From a virus: a stretch of DNA of 34,288 nucleotides. Within the stretch, counting starts at the first letter, position 1, and each line of letters starts with the position of its first letter. The stretch lies in the IMG/VR virus record IMGVR_UViG_3300042879_005258, positions 1-34,288 of that record; one strand, written 5' to 3'. A program made the position numbers and the translations under genes. Below, one piece after another: positions 21,347 to 29,434 of the stretch. The notes below the pieces were generated by a model. The model saw nothing but the letters and a program-made list of their open reading frames with translations. It made no database searches and was not told the origin of the DNA.

Positions 21347-22513
21347 CTATTTTTTCGGTCGGATTTCGAACCACTTTTTGGCTTCGCTCTCCAAGGCGTT
21401 CGCCTTGTAGTTTTCCTGAACTTGCTGCGGCGAGTTGCCGCATTGTTCCGCCACTTTCGCCGCGTCGCGCAGGATTGCCATTTGGTAAGTGATGTAGGAG
21501 TGCCGAAGTCCGTTGTGGACCCACGGCACGCCGGATTTCTCTGACAACCTGGCGGTCATTTTGTTCGAAGTTTTTGCGGGGCAGATCGGACCTTTCTTTT
21601 CGCCTTTGTAGCTGTTGAGCCATTCGACGAGGTTGTCCGGCATATGTGCCACGCGGCGGCGTTTCGTTTTGGTGTGGCGCGCGTCGAGCACGATGACCTT
21701 CTCCTGGAAATTGATGTCCTGCCATTCGATAGAGGTCGCCTCGGAAGCCCGCGTCCCCACAAAGGCGCAAACCGCAAGGTAAGGCATCCAGCCCGTCTCG
21801 ACATTGTCGAAAAGGGTTTGGAGTTGCTTGGGCGTGAAAATGCCCGGCGAGCCCGACGACTCCACTTTGTAGGTGGTGGCCTTTTCGGCGGGGTTCGCCA
21901 TGTTGCTCGGGAGATAGTCTTTTTGGATCGCCCAGTTGAACAGGCGCGTTATCGAAATTTTGTGGTTGTTGCGGGTGCGGTTCGACCAGTCTTTCGGGCC
22001 TTGCAGGTAGCGGTCGATGTCTGTGGCGCGGATCGCTTCGAGCGGCAGCCGAACTTCGTTGCTGAACCGTGTCAGGTGTGACTTCACGGTTTGAATGTCG
22101 CGAAGCCGGTTTCCTGAAGTTTCCAAATTTTTGAGGTAGCCCTCGACGATTTTTTCCAGCGATGCGCTGCTGACGACTTTCCGCGCCCCTCCGTGATGAA
22201 GGAGGTAGTAGTCCACGGCGTCCATCAGTGACACTCCGTTCAACTTTTGCTCGCAGGCTTCGTAGTAAAGCGCCTTTTGGGATGTAACCTTTGCGGCTAG
22301 CGGTTCCCCTTTGGCGAACTGCTCCTGAATCAGCGCGGCATGATCATGCGCTGCCGACTCGTCCGAAAAGCTCATCCTTTGACGCCGCTTCCCAACCGAC
22401 CACGCGACGACGTAGACGGTCCACTTGTCGCGGTTCACATTTTTGTAGATGTGGACTTTTCCCCAGCGGCTGACGATGTGCATGGGGTAGTCCTCTGTTT
22501 TCTGTTTTGGCAT
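21347..22513 (-). CDS. int: tyrosine recombinase / integrase, 388 aa
   Basis: A 388-residue phage-type integrase. An arm-binding-like N-terminus (HIYKNVNRDKWTVYVVAW) and a SAM-like core-binding domain (about 95-215) precede the catalytic domain. That domain shows Arg 255 in GTRASEATSIEW, Lys in TKTKRRR (281-287), NGLRHS with Arg 337, GNS (359-361) and Tyr 369 in ENYK. Asn replaces His in both the HxxR and GHS positions; NGLRHS occurs in a subgroup of integrases. It integrates the phage at attB using the attP just upstream (22633-22927). ATG 22513 is chosen, as an upstream extension has no support. This gene makes the element temperate. Confidence 0.9.
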   Translation of the reverse strand: MPKQKTEDYPMHIVSRWGKVHIYKNVNRDKWTVYVVAWSVGKRRQRMSFSDESAAHDHAALIQEQFAKGEPLAAKVTSQKALYYEACEQKLNGVSLMDAVDYYLLHHGGARKVVSSASLEKIVEGYLKNLETSGNRLRDIQTVKSHLTRFSNEVRLPLEAIRATDIDRYLQGPKDWSNRTRNNHKISITRLFNWAIQKDYLPSNMANPAEKATTYKVESSGSPGIFTPKQLQTLFDNVETGWMPYLAVCAFVGTRASEATSIEWQDINFQEKVIVLDARHTKTKRRRVAHMPDNLVEWLNSYKGEKKGPICPAKTSNKMTARLSEKSGVPWVHNGLRHSYITYQMAILRDAAKVAEQCGNSPQQVQENYKANALESEAKKWFEIRPKK

Positions 22514-22632
22514 GGTTCTTTTCTGTGCTAGTATTGACACGCATGACAGATTTTTGTTCACCCGCCGCTAGGAAAAGTTTATCAACCCGTAGGCCAACCC
22601 GCAGGCTCTTTTGCGTAAGTCATTGATGATAG

Positions 22633-22651
22633 TGACTGAATAATGACAAGA
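22633..22651 (+). repeat. candidate integrase arm-type repeat, copy A
   Basis: TGACTGAATAATGACAAGA. It recurs at 22909-22927 with a single A/C difference; the tRNA-like core lies between the two copies. The inner ATAATGACAA also appears inverted at about 24789-24799. Confidence 0.55.
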
Positions 22652-22693
22652 AAAAGGCCAAAAAGTGGCAAAAAACGGTAAAAATAATAGCGC

Positions 22694-22715
22694 AGAAACA
22701 TCTGGTAATACACCC
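22694..22715 (-). promoter_or_regulatory. conserved box, copy 9 (GGGTGTATTACC)
   Basis: On the minus strand: GGGTGTATTACCA, then diverging from the ACAW end. It points toward the integrase start at 22513, about 180 bases away, across one arm-type repeat. Confidence 0.45.
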
Positions 22716-22755
22716 TAAAAACATTGTTAAACATTGAAATTAAGTAATATAATCT

Positions 22756-22781
22756 GGGTGTATTTACTAAATAATACACCT
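22756..22781. promoter_or_regulatory. divergent palindromic box, copy 10
   Basis: GGTGTATT (22757-22764) and AATACACC (22773-22780) are perfect 8-base arms around an 8-base centre, so a box half can be read in both directions. It sits 13 bases before the tRNA-like core. Confidence 0.5.
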
Positions 22782-22792
22782 AAAACTTCGGA

Positions 22793-22812
22793 TTCGAGCC
22801 CCGTAGGCTCCG
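22793..22812 (+). other. candidate attP core matching a tRNA 3' end
   Basis: TTCGAGCCCCGTAGGCTCCG reads as the T-loop (TTCGAGC), T-stem 3' half (CCCGT), acceptor strand (AGGCTCC) and discriminator G of a tRNA, followed by seven T residues. The 5' half of the T-stem before it does not pair, so the match begins at the T-loop, as expected for an attP core that restores a host tRNA end. G at the discriminator would suit a serine tRNA; this is a guess. Confidence 0.55.
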
Positions 22813-22908
22813 TTTTTTTGTGCCCAAATTTCCCCCTCGGGGAACCGCTTGAATACTGGCTCTGCGGGCTTTTTGGCGTTTTGGATTTCGCCCCTCAAAT
22901 TTTTGACA

Positions 22909-22927
22909 TGACTGCATAATGACAAGA
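22909..22927 (+). repeat. candidate integrase arm-type repeat, copy B
   Basis: TGACTGCATAATGACAAGA, 18 of 19 identical to 22633-22651 and in the same orientation, on the other side of the tRNA-like core. A TTGACA overlaps its left edge, so it may also be part of a promoter for the terminase gene. Confidence 0.55.
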
Positions 22928-22932
22928 TGTTT

Positions 22933-22954
22933 TTGTCACTTGGATATTATACCT
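22933..22954 (-). promoter_or_regulatory. conserved box, copy 11 (AGGTATAATATCC)
   Basis: On the minus strand: AGGTATAATATCC, five variable bases, ACAA, with a perfect TATAAT. It lies 12 bases before the terminase start but points away from it, toward attP and the integrase. It is the clearest copy whose direction does not match the nearest gene. On the plus strand the same bases contain TATTAT. Confidence 0.6.
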
Positions 22955-22966
22955 TTACGATGAAAA

Positions 22967-24769
22967 ATGAGTGACCACGGGTGCAAAACCCGCAACCCGC
23001 CTGCGCCGAACCTTGAGGAGCAGTGGGGCGTGTGGTGGCCGAAGACGGACAATCAACTGGTCCGCCACCTGAAGTCTTTTCGCCTGGGGCCGACCGAGGT
23101 TCCGGGCGGGCTGGGGCGGGCCGGGCACTTCAAGGCGATCTCCGACATGCTGTGGGGGCCGACGAACAAACGGAAAAAATTTGTCTGGCATCCATGGGCG
23201 GAAAAAATGTTGGAGGCCGCTTGCGAGGCGATGGCGGAGCCGAAAAGTTTCTTGGCGATCGCGGGCGCGGCGAGCACGGGCAAGTCGGATTTTGGCGCGG
23301 TGTGGGCGATCATCAATTTTCTTTGCCTGCCGAGCAAAACGATGGTGCTTGTGACTTCGACTTCGTTGAAAGATTCACGCAAGCGCATCTGGGGCGCGAT
23401 CCGCGACTACTGGCAGGCGATCCCCGGACGCGCTCCGGGCAAGCTCGTGGATTCGGTGGGTCTCATCCGATACGACATGGGGACGAAAGAATCGACCGGT
23501 TCGGATCGTTGTGGAATTTCGCTGATCGCTGCCGAGAAGAGTAAGGACAAGGAGGCTTACGGAAAGCTGATCGGCTTCAAGGCTCCCAGAGTGCTGCTCA
23601 TCGCGGACGAGTTGCCGGAGCTTGGCGAGTCGGTGGTGGGCGCGGCGTATTCGAACCTTGCGATGAACCCGTGGTTCCAGATGGTGGGGCTCGGCAACCC
23701 GGCCAGCTATTACGATGCGTTCGGTGTGTTCGCGAAGCCGAAGGCGGGCTGGGCGTCGATCAACTCGGAAAGCGAGGAATGGGAGACGGAGCGCGGGAAG
23801 TGCCTTCGACTCGATGGCGAAAAGAGCCCGAACATTTCCGCCGGGAAGACTATCTACCCCTGGCTGATTACTGCGGATTTTCTGGAGCAGCAGCGGGAGG
23901 CCCTCGGCGAAAACTCCAACGCGTATTGGCGGATGATCCGTGGGTATTGGAGCCCGACCGGGGCGGCCGACGGCATCTACAGCGAGGCGGACATCATCAA
24001 GTTCAAGGCCGACCAACCCGTCGTGTGGCTGCGGCCGCCGATCAAAATCGCCGCGCTGGACCCAGCGTTCACCAATGGTGGAGACCGCACGGCGCTTTAT
24101 TTCGGGATGTTCGGGGACAGCGGGGAAGGAATCAAAACACTACTCTTCGACCGGGTGGAGTTTTTGCGAGAGGATGTGACGAACACTGCGACTCCGCGCT
24201 CGTTCCAGATCGTGCAGCAGTTCCGTGACCGCTGCGTGGATTACGGCGTGATGCCGGAGAACGCCTGCTTCGACGCGAGCGGAGCCGGGAAGCCATTTGG
24301 GGATATTGTCGCCCGCGAGTGGTCGCCACGGGTCGCCCGGATTAATTTCGGCGGGCAGGCGAGTGACCTTCCGGCGAGCGTTTCCGACCCCACTCCGGCA
24401 AGTGAACGATACGCGAATCGCGTTACCGAGATTTGGTTCGGGGCGAAGGAGCTCATGCGAACCGGTCAGATCAAGGGCGTGACGCCGACGCTGGCCCGCG
24501 AGTTGTGCGCCCGGACCTACACGACAAAGAAGGGCGCGCAGATGCGGCTGATGGCGGAACCGAAGCCCGACATGAAGATGCGGATTGGCAAGTCGCCCGA
24601 CGAGGCGGACGCCGCCCTGATGCTCGTCGCCCTGTGCCGGGAGCGTTTCGGATTCGGCGCGGACCGAAGAATCGAGCGAGGTTCCCACGGCGGGAACTTT
24701 GTCCCGATGGGGCAGTTCTTGAAGCGGCTCAACTACGCCGCCGCCCCGAGAATTCTCACTCGGGCCTGA
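22967..24769 (+). CDS. terL: terminase large subunit, 600 aa
   Basis: A 600-residue packaging motor. The ATPase half has Walker A AASTGKSD (101-108) and Walker B VLLIADELPE (209-218). The RNase H-like nuclease half has Asp 365 in ALDPAFTNGGDRTAL, an Asp in ACFDASGAG (about 435) and the late Asp residues in SPDEADAALMLVAL. It cuts concatemers and pumps DNA into proheads through the portal encoded at 25691. It is the first gene of the plus-strand late arm. ATG 22967 overlaps a four-codon upstream frame (ATG 22960, MKNE). There is no Shine-Dalgarno sequence. No small subunit is adjacent (see 7124-7621). Confidence 0.92.
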   Translation: MSDHGCKTRNPPAPNLEEQWGVWWPKTDNQLVRHLKSFRLGPTEVPGGLGRAGHFKAISDMLWGPTNKRKKFVWHPWAEKMLEAACEAMAEPKSFLAIAGAASTGKSDFGAVWAIINFLCLPSKTMVLVTSTSLKDSRKRIWGAIRDYWQAIPGRAPGKLVDSVGLIRYDMGTKESTGSDRCGISLIAAEKSKDKEAYGKLIGFKAPRVLLIADELPELGESVVGAAYSNLAMNPWFQMVGLGNPASYYDAFGVFAKPKAGWASINSESEEWETERGKCLRLDGEKSPNISAGKTIYPWLITADFLEQQREALGENSNAYWRMIRGYWSPTGAADGIYSEADIIKFKADQPVVWLRPPIKIAALDPAFTNGGDRTALYFGMFGDSGEGIKTLLFDRVEFLREDVTNTATPRSFQIVQQFRDRCVDYGVMPENACFDASGAGKPFGDIVAREWSPRVARINFGGQASDLPASVSDPTPASERYANRVTEIWFGAKELMRTGQIKGVTPTLARELCARTYTTKKGAQMRLMAEPKPDMKMRIGKSPDEADAALMLVALCRERFGFGADRRIERGSHGGNFVPMGQFLKRLNYAAAPRILTRA

Positions 24770-24778
24770 AAATTCGTA

Positions 24779-24820
24779 TTGACAGACTTTTGTCATTATA
24801 CAATAATATCCGATTAACAT
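24779..24820 (+). promoter_or_regulatory. promoter with -35 TTGACA and conserved box, copy 14
   Basis: TTGACA at 24779-24784, then a 17-base spacer, then AATAAT at 24802-24807 followed by ATCC, five variable bases and ACAT (24817-24820). The 22-base box (24799-24820) lacks the leading GGG but keeps the rest. The exact 17-base spacing is the best evidence that the box hexamer is a -10. It lies just before the gene at 24827, leaving a leader of only about 12 bases. Confidence 0.7.
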
Positions 24821-24826
24821 ACCCAC

Positions 24827-25687
24827 ATGCTTGTCGTTATTCCTGTTTCCAGCGCAGACGCTGCGTTAACCCCGGACTTTTCTGCGGTGTTGCGGCATTT
24901 CGGGCCGTATAGCGGCCACGAGGCACTTGTCGTTGTGCGGCCCTCCGACCAGCCCCACGGCGAGAAGCTGTGGAAATCGCTGGAGGGTCTGTTCGACAAG
25001 TGCGAGCTGCATGTTTTCTCGCAGGACGGGCCGATCGGTTGGCCGCAGGGTCCGAATTTTTACTGGGGCACGACCTGCCACCACCTTCAGTTCGAGCGCG
25101 GGAATACACTTCCCTGGCTTTGGCTGGAGCTTGATTCCACGCCGCTCCGCAAGGGTTGGCTCGATGAAATCGAGACCGAGTATAATATGGCGAAAATGCC
25201 ATTTTTAGGGTCTCTGGAGGTCACCTACGCGCTCAACTCAAAAAAGGAGCGTGTTGATTTGGGGAAGCATTTGGTGGGAGTTGCGGTTTACCCCCCGAAC
25301 ATTGGGGATCACTCTACTTTGGTTTCCTTTGTGCCGAGGATGAACTCCGCTTTCGATGTCGTCTGCCAGTGGGAGTTCGTCCCTAAAGCCCATGTGTCTC
25401 CATTGTTTCAAAGCGGGTTTCGCACCCAGAACTACTCGCGCAACTCTGGGGGCGCGTATCAAGGAGAGGACCACAACAATTTTCCGTGCGGCATTCGCTT
25501 CGACGCCGAGATTCGTCCTGACGCCGCGCTGTTCCACGGGTGCGACGACGGCTCTTTGGCGAGGGTGATTTTGAAAGAAAAATGTATACCTTTTTCTGAC
25601 AAAACTCCCGAGTCGGAGGACACCCAAGAGATACGGATCGACACCGACGCCCTGCTGCCCCGCAGGAAGAGATCGAAAGCCGCCTAG
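24827..25687 (+). CDS. glycosyltransferase-like protein, 286 aa
   Basis: A 286-residue protein that looks like a GT-A glycosyltransferase. MLVVIPVSSADAAL opens like a nucleotide-sugar fold. WLWLELDSTPLRKGWLDEIE (97-116) carries an acidic ELD motif in the place of the metal-binding DxD. HLVGVAVYPPN (148-158) and ALFHGCDDG near the end are typical later segments. Donor and acceptor are unknown: capsid, tail, DNA or the host surface are all possible. It sits between the terminase and portal genes, an unusual place, with its own promoter (24779-24820). GT assignment is moderate. Confidence 0.6.
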   Translation: MLVVIPVSSADAALTPDFSAVLRHFGPYSGHEALVVVRPSDQPHGEKLWKSLEGLFDKCELHVFSQDGPIGWPQGPNFYWGTTCHHLQFERGNTLPWLWLELDSTPLRKGWLDEIETEYNMAKMPFLGSLEVTYALNSKKERVDLGKHLVGVAVYPPNIGDHSTLVSFVPRMNSAFDVVCQWEFVPKAHVSPLFQSGFRTQNYSRNSGGAYQGEDHNNFPCGIRFDAEIRPDAALFHGCDDGSLARVILKEKCIPFSDKTPESEDTQEIRIDTDALLPRRKRSKAA

Positions 25688-25690
25688 CCC

Positions 25691-27940
25691 ATGTATTCGA
25701 CTTCCACCAACGATCTCTTGCTGGAGACCCTCGATGAAAAGGGCACTCCTCCGCGCACCAGGATCAAGGATGCGAAGTCCGCCCGCGAAATTTACCACAA
25801 GCTCCTCAAGGCTGATGAAGAGAGCGCGCGCAACCGCGCCGCGATCGACGAGATGTTCGCCGGAGCGCCTCCCTATGACGACGCGGAGCTTCGCGCCACT
25901 GGGCAGGCGGCGCGCGCGAATGTGAACTTCGGCGAGGCCGACGCTTTGTTGGAAGCGGCTTTGGCCGGGTATGTCGATTTGCTTTCGAGCGTGGAGACGC
26001 TAGTCAATTTCAAGACGAAATTTGGCGACCCGCAGGAGCGCATCGAGCACGAGCAGATCGTCAGCGAAGAACTGACCCGGATGCTTCGAGGCTGGAACGC
26101 TTACACTCCGAATTGGCTTCGTCTCGCCACGCACTTCGTCGCGCACGGAGTCGGGCTCACTTACTTCGAGAGCGATCTCGACTGGCGCTGGCGTGTCGGC
26201 GGATGGAGCGATTTCCTGATCCCGCGCAAAACTCTCGCCAGCGAAAGCGAGATCGAAGTCGCCTGCTGTGCCCGATCCATGCAGGCGCAGCAGCTTTTCC
26301 GCTACATCGAGGACGAGGAAAAAGCTGCCGAGCTGGGGTGGGATGTGAAGGTCGCCAAGAAGGCGATTCAAGAGGCGGTGTCGAACTCCGCCACTGTTAA
26401 CGGCCACGCCACGGATTGGGAGGGAATCGTCCGCGAGATGAAAAACAACGATCTCTACATGGGCGTCGCGACGGCCTCGGAGATCAAGATCGTGCATCTT
26501 TGGAATGTCGAGTTCGACGGCCGCGTCACCCACTCGATCGTTCTCCGCGACGAGAATTCCGGCAACGAAGGTTTCCTCTATCGCAAAGTGGGAAAATTCT
26601 CCCGCATGGAGCAGGCGTTCACGATCTTCACCTACGGGGTTGGTGTGAACGGCCAATACCACAGTATTCGCGGGCTCGGAGCGAAAATCTTTACGGAGAT
26701 CCAGACGAGCAACCGGCTGCGCTGCCAGATGGTCGATGGCGCGCTTCTCAGCAGTAGCGTGATTCTCCAGCCCAGCAACGAAGAAGCCCTGCAGAACCTA
26801 CAGCTTTCCTACTTCGGCCCGTATTCCATTTTGACTCCCGGCGTGGAGATTCAGGAACGGGCGATTCCGAACATGTCCACGAGCGTGATGCCCGTGTTGC
26901 AGGACATGGCCCGGCTCATCAATTCGCGCACCAGTGGCTATCAGGCTTCCGCCGCCGAAGTGGAGTCCCGCGAGAAAACGAAATACGAAATCCAAGCCCA
27001 GCAGAGCGACCGGGCGCGACTTTCCACTTCGGCCCTTTCTCTTTTTTACGATCCTCTGGAACGCTTGTTCCGCGAAGTCGTCCGGCGCGTTTGTCGCCGC
27101 GACTACTACCCTGCCGAGCCCGGTGGCGACGCGGTCCGCGAGTTTAAGAAGCGCTGCGTCGAGCGCGGCGTTCCGATCGAAGCGATCTACGCGGTGGACA
27201 TCGCCCGAGTGACTGCGGTTCGAGCGATCGGTGCGGGCAGCGAGCAGATGCGCCAGTTGACCTTCGACGAGTTCACCCAGCTCGCGCCATCCTTCGACGA
27301 GTTCGGACGCCAGAATTTGCTGCGCGACCGTGTGGCGGCACGGATCGGTTACGCGAATGCCGATCGGTATGTCCAGAAGCCCACGGCGGAAAATCGTCCG
27401 CTTATGGACGAGAAGTTCGCCAATCTCGAAAACAACACGCTCCTCAACGGAGCGCAGCTTCCCGTCTACCCGAACGACAACCACACGGTTCACTCGCGTG
27501 CCCACATCCAGGCTTTGTCCGAAGGAGTCGCCGGAGTTCAGGAGTCTTCGGCCGACATGGTTCAAATTCTCCCAGGTCTCGTCGCTCTGCTGGAGCACGC
27601 CACCCAGCATGTGGACGCGATGTCTTCGGACCCGACTGTCAAAGAAGAGGCCGCCGGAAACCGCAAGATCCTCTCGCAGCTCAGCGAGATCGTCACCAAC
27701 GGGGCCAAGCATGTTGAAAAACTGCGGCGCGAGTCCGAGTCCAACCCCCAGCAACCGCAGATGGAGGGCAGCGCGGATTCCGACATGCGCATCCAGCAGC
27801 GCATCGCGGAAAATCAACTCAAGCTCCAGCACATGCGGGAGGTCGCCGACTTGAAGAACCAACTTCGGGTAGAGGAATCTTTACAGAAACGGGCCCTCCG
27901 CGACGCGGAGACCGCCGACAAACTCGCGGCACGGGTGTAA
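25691..27940 (+). CDS. portal protein, 749 aa
   Basis: A 749-residue portal (head-tail connector). The N-terminal NRAAIDEMFAGAPPYDDAEL and ARANVNFGEADALLEAALAG are typical of portal openings. The middle (GLGAKIFTEIQTSNRLRCQM and QDMARLINSRTSGYQAS) fits the helical stem/wing region, and the last 55 residues (NQLKLQHMREVADLKNQLRV) are a coiled coil. Twelve copies would form the ring at which the terminase docks. The length is above the usual 400-550, as in large-portal podovirus or siphovirus types. Order terL-portal-scaffold-capsid supports the call. It starts four bases after the previous stop without a Shine-Dalgarno sequence. Confidence 0.82.
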   Translation: MYSTSTNDLLLETLDEKGTPPRTRIKDAKSAREIYHKLLKADEESARNRAAIDEMFAGAPPYDDAELRATGQAARANVNFGEADALLEAALAGYVDLLSSVETLVNFKTKFGDPQERIEHEQIVSEELTRMLRGWNAYTPNWLRLATHFVAHGVGLTYFESDLDWRWRVGGWSDFLIPRKTLASESEIEVACCARSMQAQQLFRYIEDEEKAAELGWDVKVAKKAIQEAVSNSATVNGHATDWEGIVREMKNNDLYMGVATASEIKIVHLWNVEFDGRVTHSIVLRDENSGNEGFLYRKVGKFSRMEQAFTIFTYGVGVNGQYHSIRGLGAKIFTEIQTSNRLRCQMVDGALLSSSVILQPSNEEALQNLQLSYFGPYSILTPGVEIQERAIPNMSTSVMPVLQDMARLINSRTSGYQASAAEVESREKTKYEIQAQQSDRARLSTSALSLFYDPLERLFREVVRRVCRRDYYPAEPGGDAVREFKKRCVERGVPIEAIYAVDIARVTAVRAIGAGSEQMRQLTFDEFTQLAPSFDEFGRQNLLRDRVAARIGYANADRYVQKPTAENRPLMDEKFANLENNTLLNGAQLPVYPNDNHTVHSRAHIQALSEGVAGVQESSADMVQILPGLVALLEHATQHVDAMSSDPTVKEEAAGNRKILSQLSEIVTNGAKHVEKLRRESESNPQQPQMEGSADSDMRIQQRIAENQLKLQHMREVADLKNQLRVEESLQKRALRDAETADKLAARV

Positions 27941-27954
27941 TATCTAAAGCACAT
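27933..27954 (+). promoter_or_regulatory. conserved GGGTGTAATAT box, copy 12, touching the start codon
   Basis: GGGTGTAATATCT, five variable bases, ACAT, whose AT begins the ATG at 27953. It overlaps the portal stop codon. Its orientation follows the plus-strand late genes, showing that the box is not limited to the early arm. Confidence 0.7.
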
Positions 27955-28240
27955 GATGACAAAGGCCGAATGGGACCGCCGAGAGTCCCTCCGAATGAAA
28001 CTCTCCGAGCTTTTGGAGCAGGAGCCACTCAAGCAAGCCCTCGAAGTCTGCCTCTCGATGGAGACCGATGTGCCTCACCATTTCGTTGGGGCCGCCGATT
28101 TGCTTCAACAAGCGGCGCTCAGCGGATCGGCCCGCGAAGGCTATTTCCGTTTTTTCCGCAACCTCAAACTCCTCACCCGCGAGCCTGCCGCTCAGAAGGA
28201 TATGCCCCGCCCTTGGGTGAAGCCCGCCACCGACAGCTAG
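27953..28240 (+). CDS. small helical protein between portal and scaffold, 95 aa
   Basis: A 95-residue, largely helical protein (MMTKAEWDRRESLRMKLSEL, then ALEVCLSMETDVPHHFVGAADLLQQAALSGSAREGYFRFFRNL). No recognised family. The position between portal and scaffold suggests a minor head-assembly protein. The start touches a conserved box, giving a near-leaderless transcript; the alternative ATG is the next codon. Confidence 0.65.
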   Translation: MMTKAEWDRRESLRMKLSELLEQEPLKQALEVCLSMETDVPHHFVGAADLLQQAALSGSAREGYFRFFRNLKLLTREPAAQKDMPRPWVKPATDS

Positions 28241-28243
28241 TTT

Positions 28244-29434
28244 ATGCCAGACAACACACCAGCAGCAGAACCCGCACCTTCGGGAGCGGAGTCCACCACA
28301 GAAGCAGCAACCAACACGCCGCAGAACGACGCGTCAACCAGCGCCTCGACCTCCGGTGATTTTGAGCCGTCATGGTTCACCGCCCTAGACAACGCCTTCG
28401 CGGCCGACGAGTCGGGGACGACGGAATCCAAGACGGAAGAGGCCAAGCCCTCCGATGAAAAACCGGCCGAGTCCGAGAAAAAATCGGACGAAAGCTCGGA
28501 CGATTCCGGCGACGATGACGCCGTCAAAAACATGACCGCCAGCGCCGGGGCGAAGTTCAAGGAGATCAAAGCCGAGGCCAAAGCCGCCCGCGCCCGCGTG
28601 GCCGAGCTGGAAGCGAAGCTCTCCGAGGTCGAGAACGCTCCGAAGCCCGACCTCGTCGAAGCCGAGAAGCTCCAGGCCGCGATCGCTGAGAAGGAAGCCA
28701 AGCTCGCCGAGTATGAAAAGGAAATCGCGGTTTCCCGATTCGAAGCCACCGACGAATACAAGGAATCTGTCGTTGCTCCCATGGCCGCCATCATCGGCGT
28801 TGTCGAGGACTTGGCTAAGGAATACGAAGTCTCCGAGAAATCCCTTCTCAACATCCTCGAAGAGCCTAATCGCAAGACTCAAGAGAAGCTGATTCTGGAG
28901 CTGGCCTCCAACTTCTCCGAGCGCGACCGCATCACGCTCTACAACCTCGGCGACGACTACGCCGCCGTGATCGAGCAGCGGGACAAACTCCGCTCCCGCG
29001 CCTCTGAAGCCCTCGCCGTCCGCGAAAAAGCCAAGCAAGCCGAGGAAGCTCGCAAGGTCGAGGAATCCCGCAAAGCGTGGCAGACCTCCGCCAAGTCCGT
29101 GTGGGACTCCTTCAAGACAAAAGTCCCGCTTCCGGAATCCGAGGCCGATCGTGGTAAGTTCGAGTCCGAAGTCGTCGCCCAAGTCGCCAAGCTCGACTTC
29201 GACAAGCTCTCGAACGACCACAAAGCCTTCGCCGCCTATGCAGGCGCGGTCATTCCCGAAGTCGTCAAGGCTAACAAGGCACTTGCCTCCGAGGTTTCAG
29301 AACTAAAGGCCGCCCTTCAGAAATACCAATCCGCCACTCCCGGCGCAGGCACCGGCACCGAGACCAAGCCTCAGGAAATCGACACTTCGTTGAGCTTCCT
29401 CGACGCTTTGGAAAAACGCCTTGCGGCTTCCTAA
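28244..29434 (+). CDS. scaffold-like coiled-coil protein, 396 aa
   Basis: A 396-residue acidic protein just before the capsid gene. Residues 1 to about 95 are Ala/Ser/Thr/Glu-rich and probably disordered. Coiled coils follow (AEAKAARARVAELEAKLSEVEN, then AIAEKEAKLAEYEKEIA), then a helical central part, a second charged segment (REKAKQAEEARKVEESRKAW) and a C-terminal SELKAALQKYQ. Composition, length and gene order match phage scaffolding proteins, which shape the prohead and then leave. No protease motif is seen. It starts three bases after the previous stop. Confidence 0.75.
   Translation: MPDNTPAAEPAPSGAESTTEAATNTPQNDASTSASTSGDFEPSWFTALDNAFAADESGTTESKTEEAKPSDEKPAESEKKSDESSDDSGDDDAVKNMTASAGAKFKEIKAEAKAARARVAELEAKLSEVENAPKPDLVEAEKLQAAIAEKEAKLAEYEKEIAVSRFEATDEYKESVVAPMAAIIGVVEDLAKEYEVSEKSLLNILEEPNRKTQEKLILELASNFSERDRITLYNLGDDYAAVIEQRDKLRSRASEALAVREKAKQAEEARKVEESRKAWQTSAKSVWDSFKTKVPLPESEADRGKFESEVVAQVAKLDFDKLSNDHKAFAAYAGAVIPEVVKANKALASEVSELKAALQKYQSATPGAGTGTETKPQEIDTSLSFLDALEKRLAAS

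Larger units (their letters stand above)
22514..22966. other. attP-like intergenic region between integrase and terminase
   Basis: The 453 bases hold no gene and are AT-richer than the surroundings. Visible are the repeat pair at 22633-22651 and 22909-22927, the tRNA-like core at 22793-22812, regulatory boxes at 22694-22715 and 22933-22954, a palindrome at 22756-22781, and AAACATTG repeated at about 22718 and 22729. The layout (integrase, arm site, core, arm site) is that of a phage attachment site. Confidence 0.65.

Noticed and set aside
22780-22819. Complete tRNA gene
   Set aside because: Only the T-loop-to-discriminator part is tRNA-like; the T-stem 5' half and all upstream arms are missing, so an attP core fits better.
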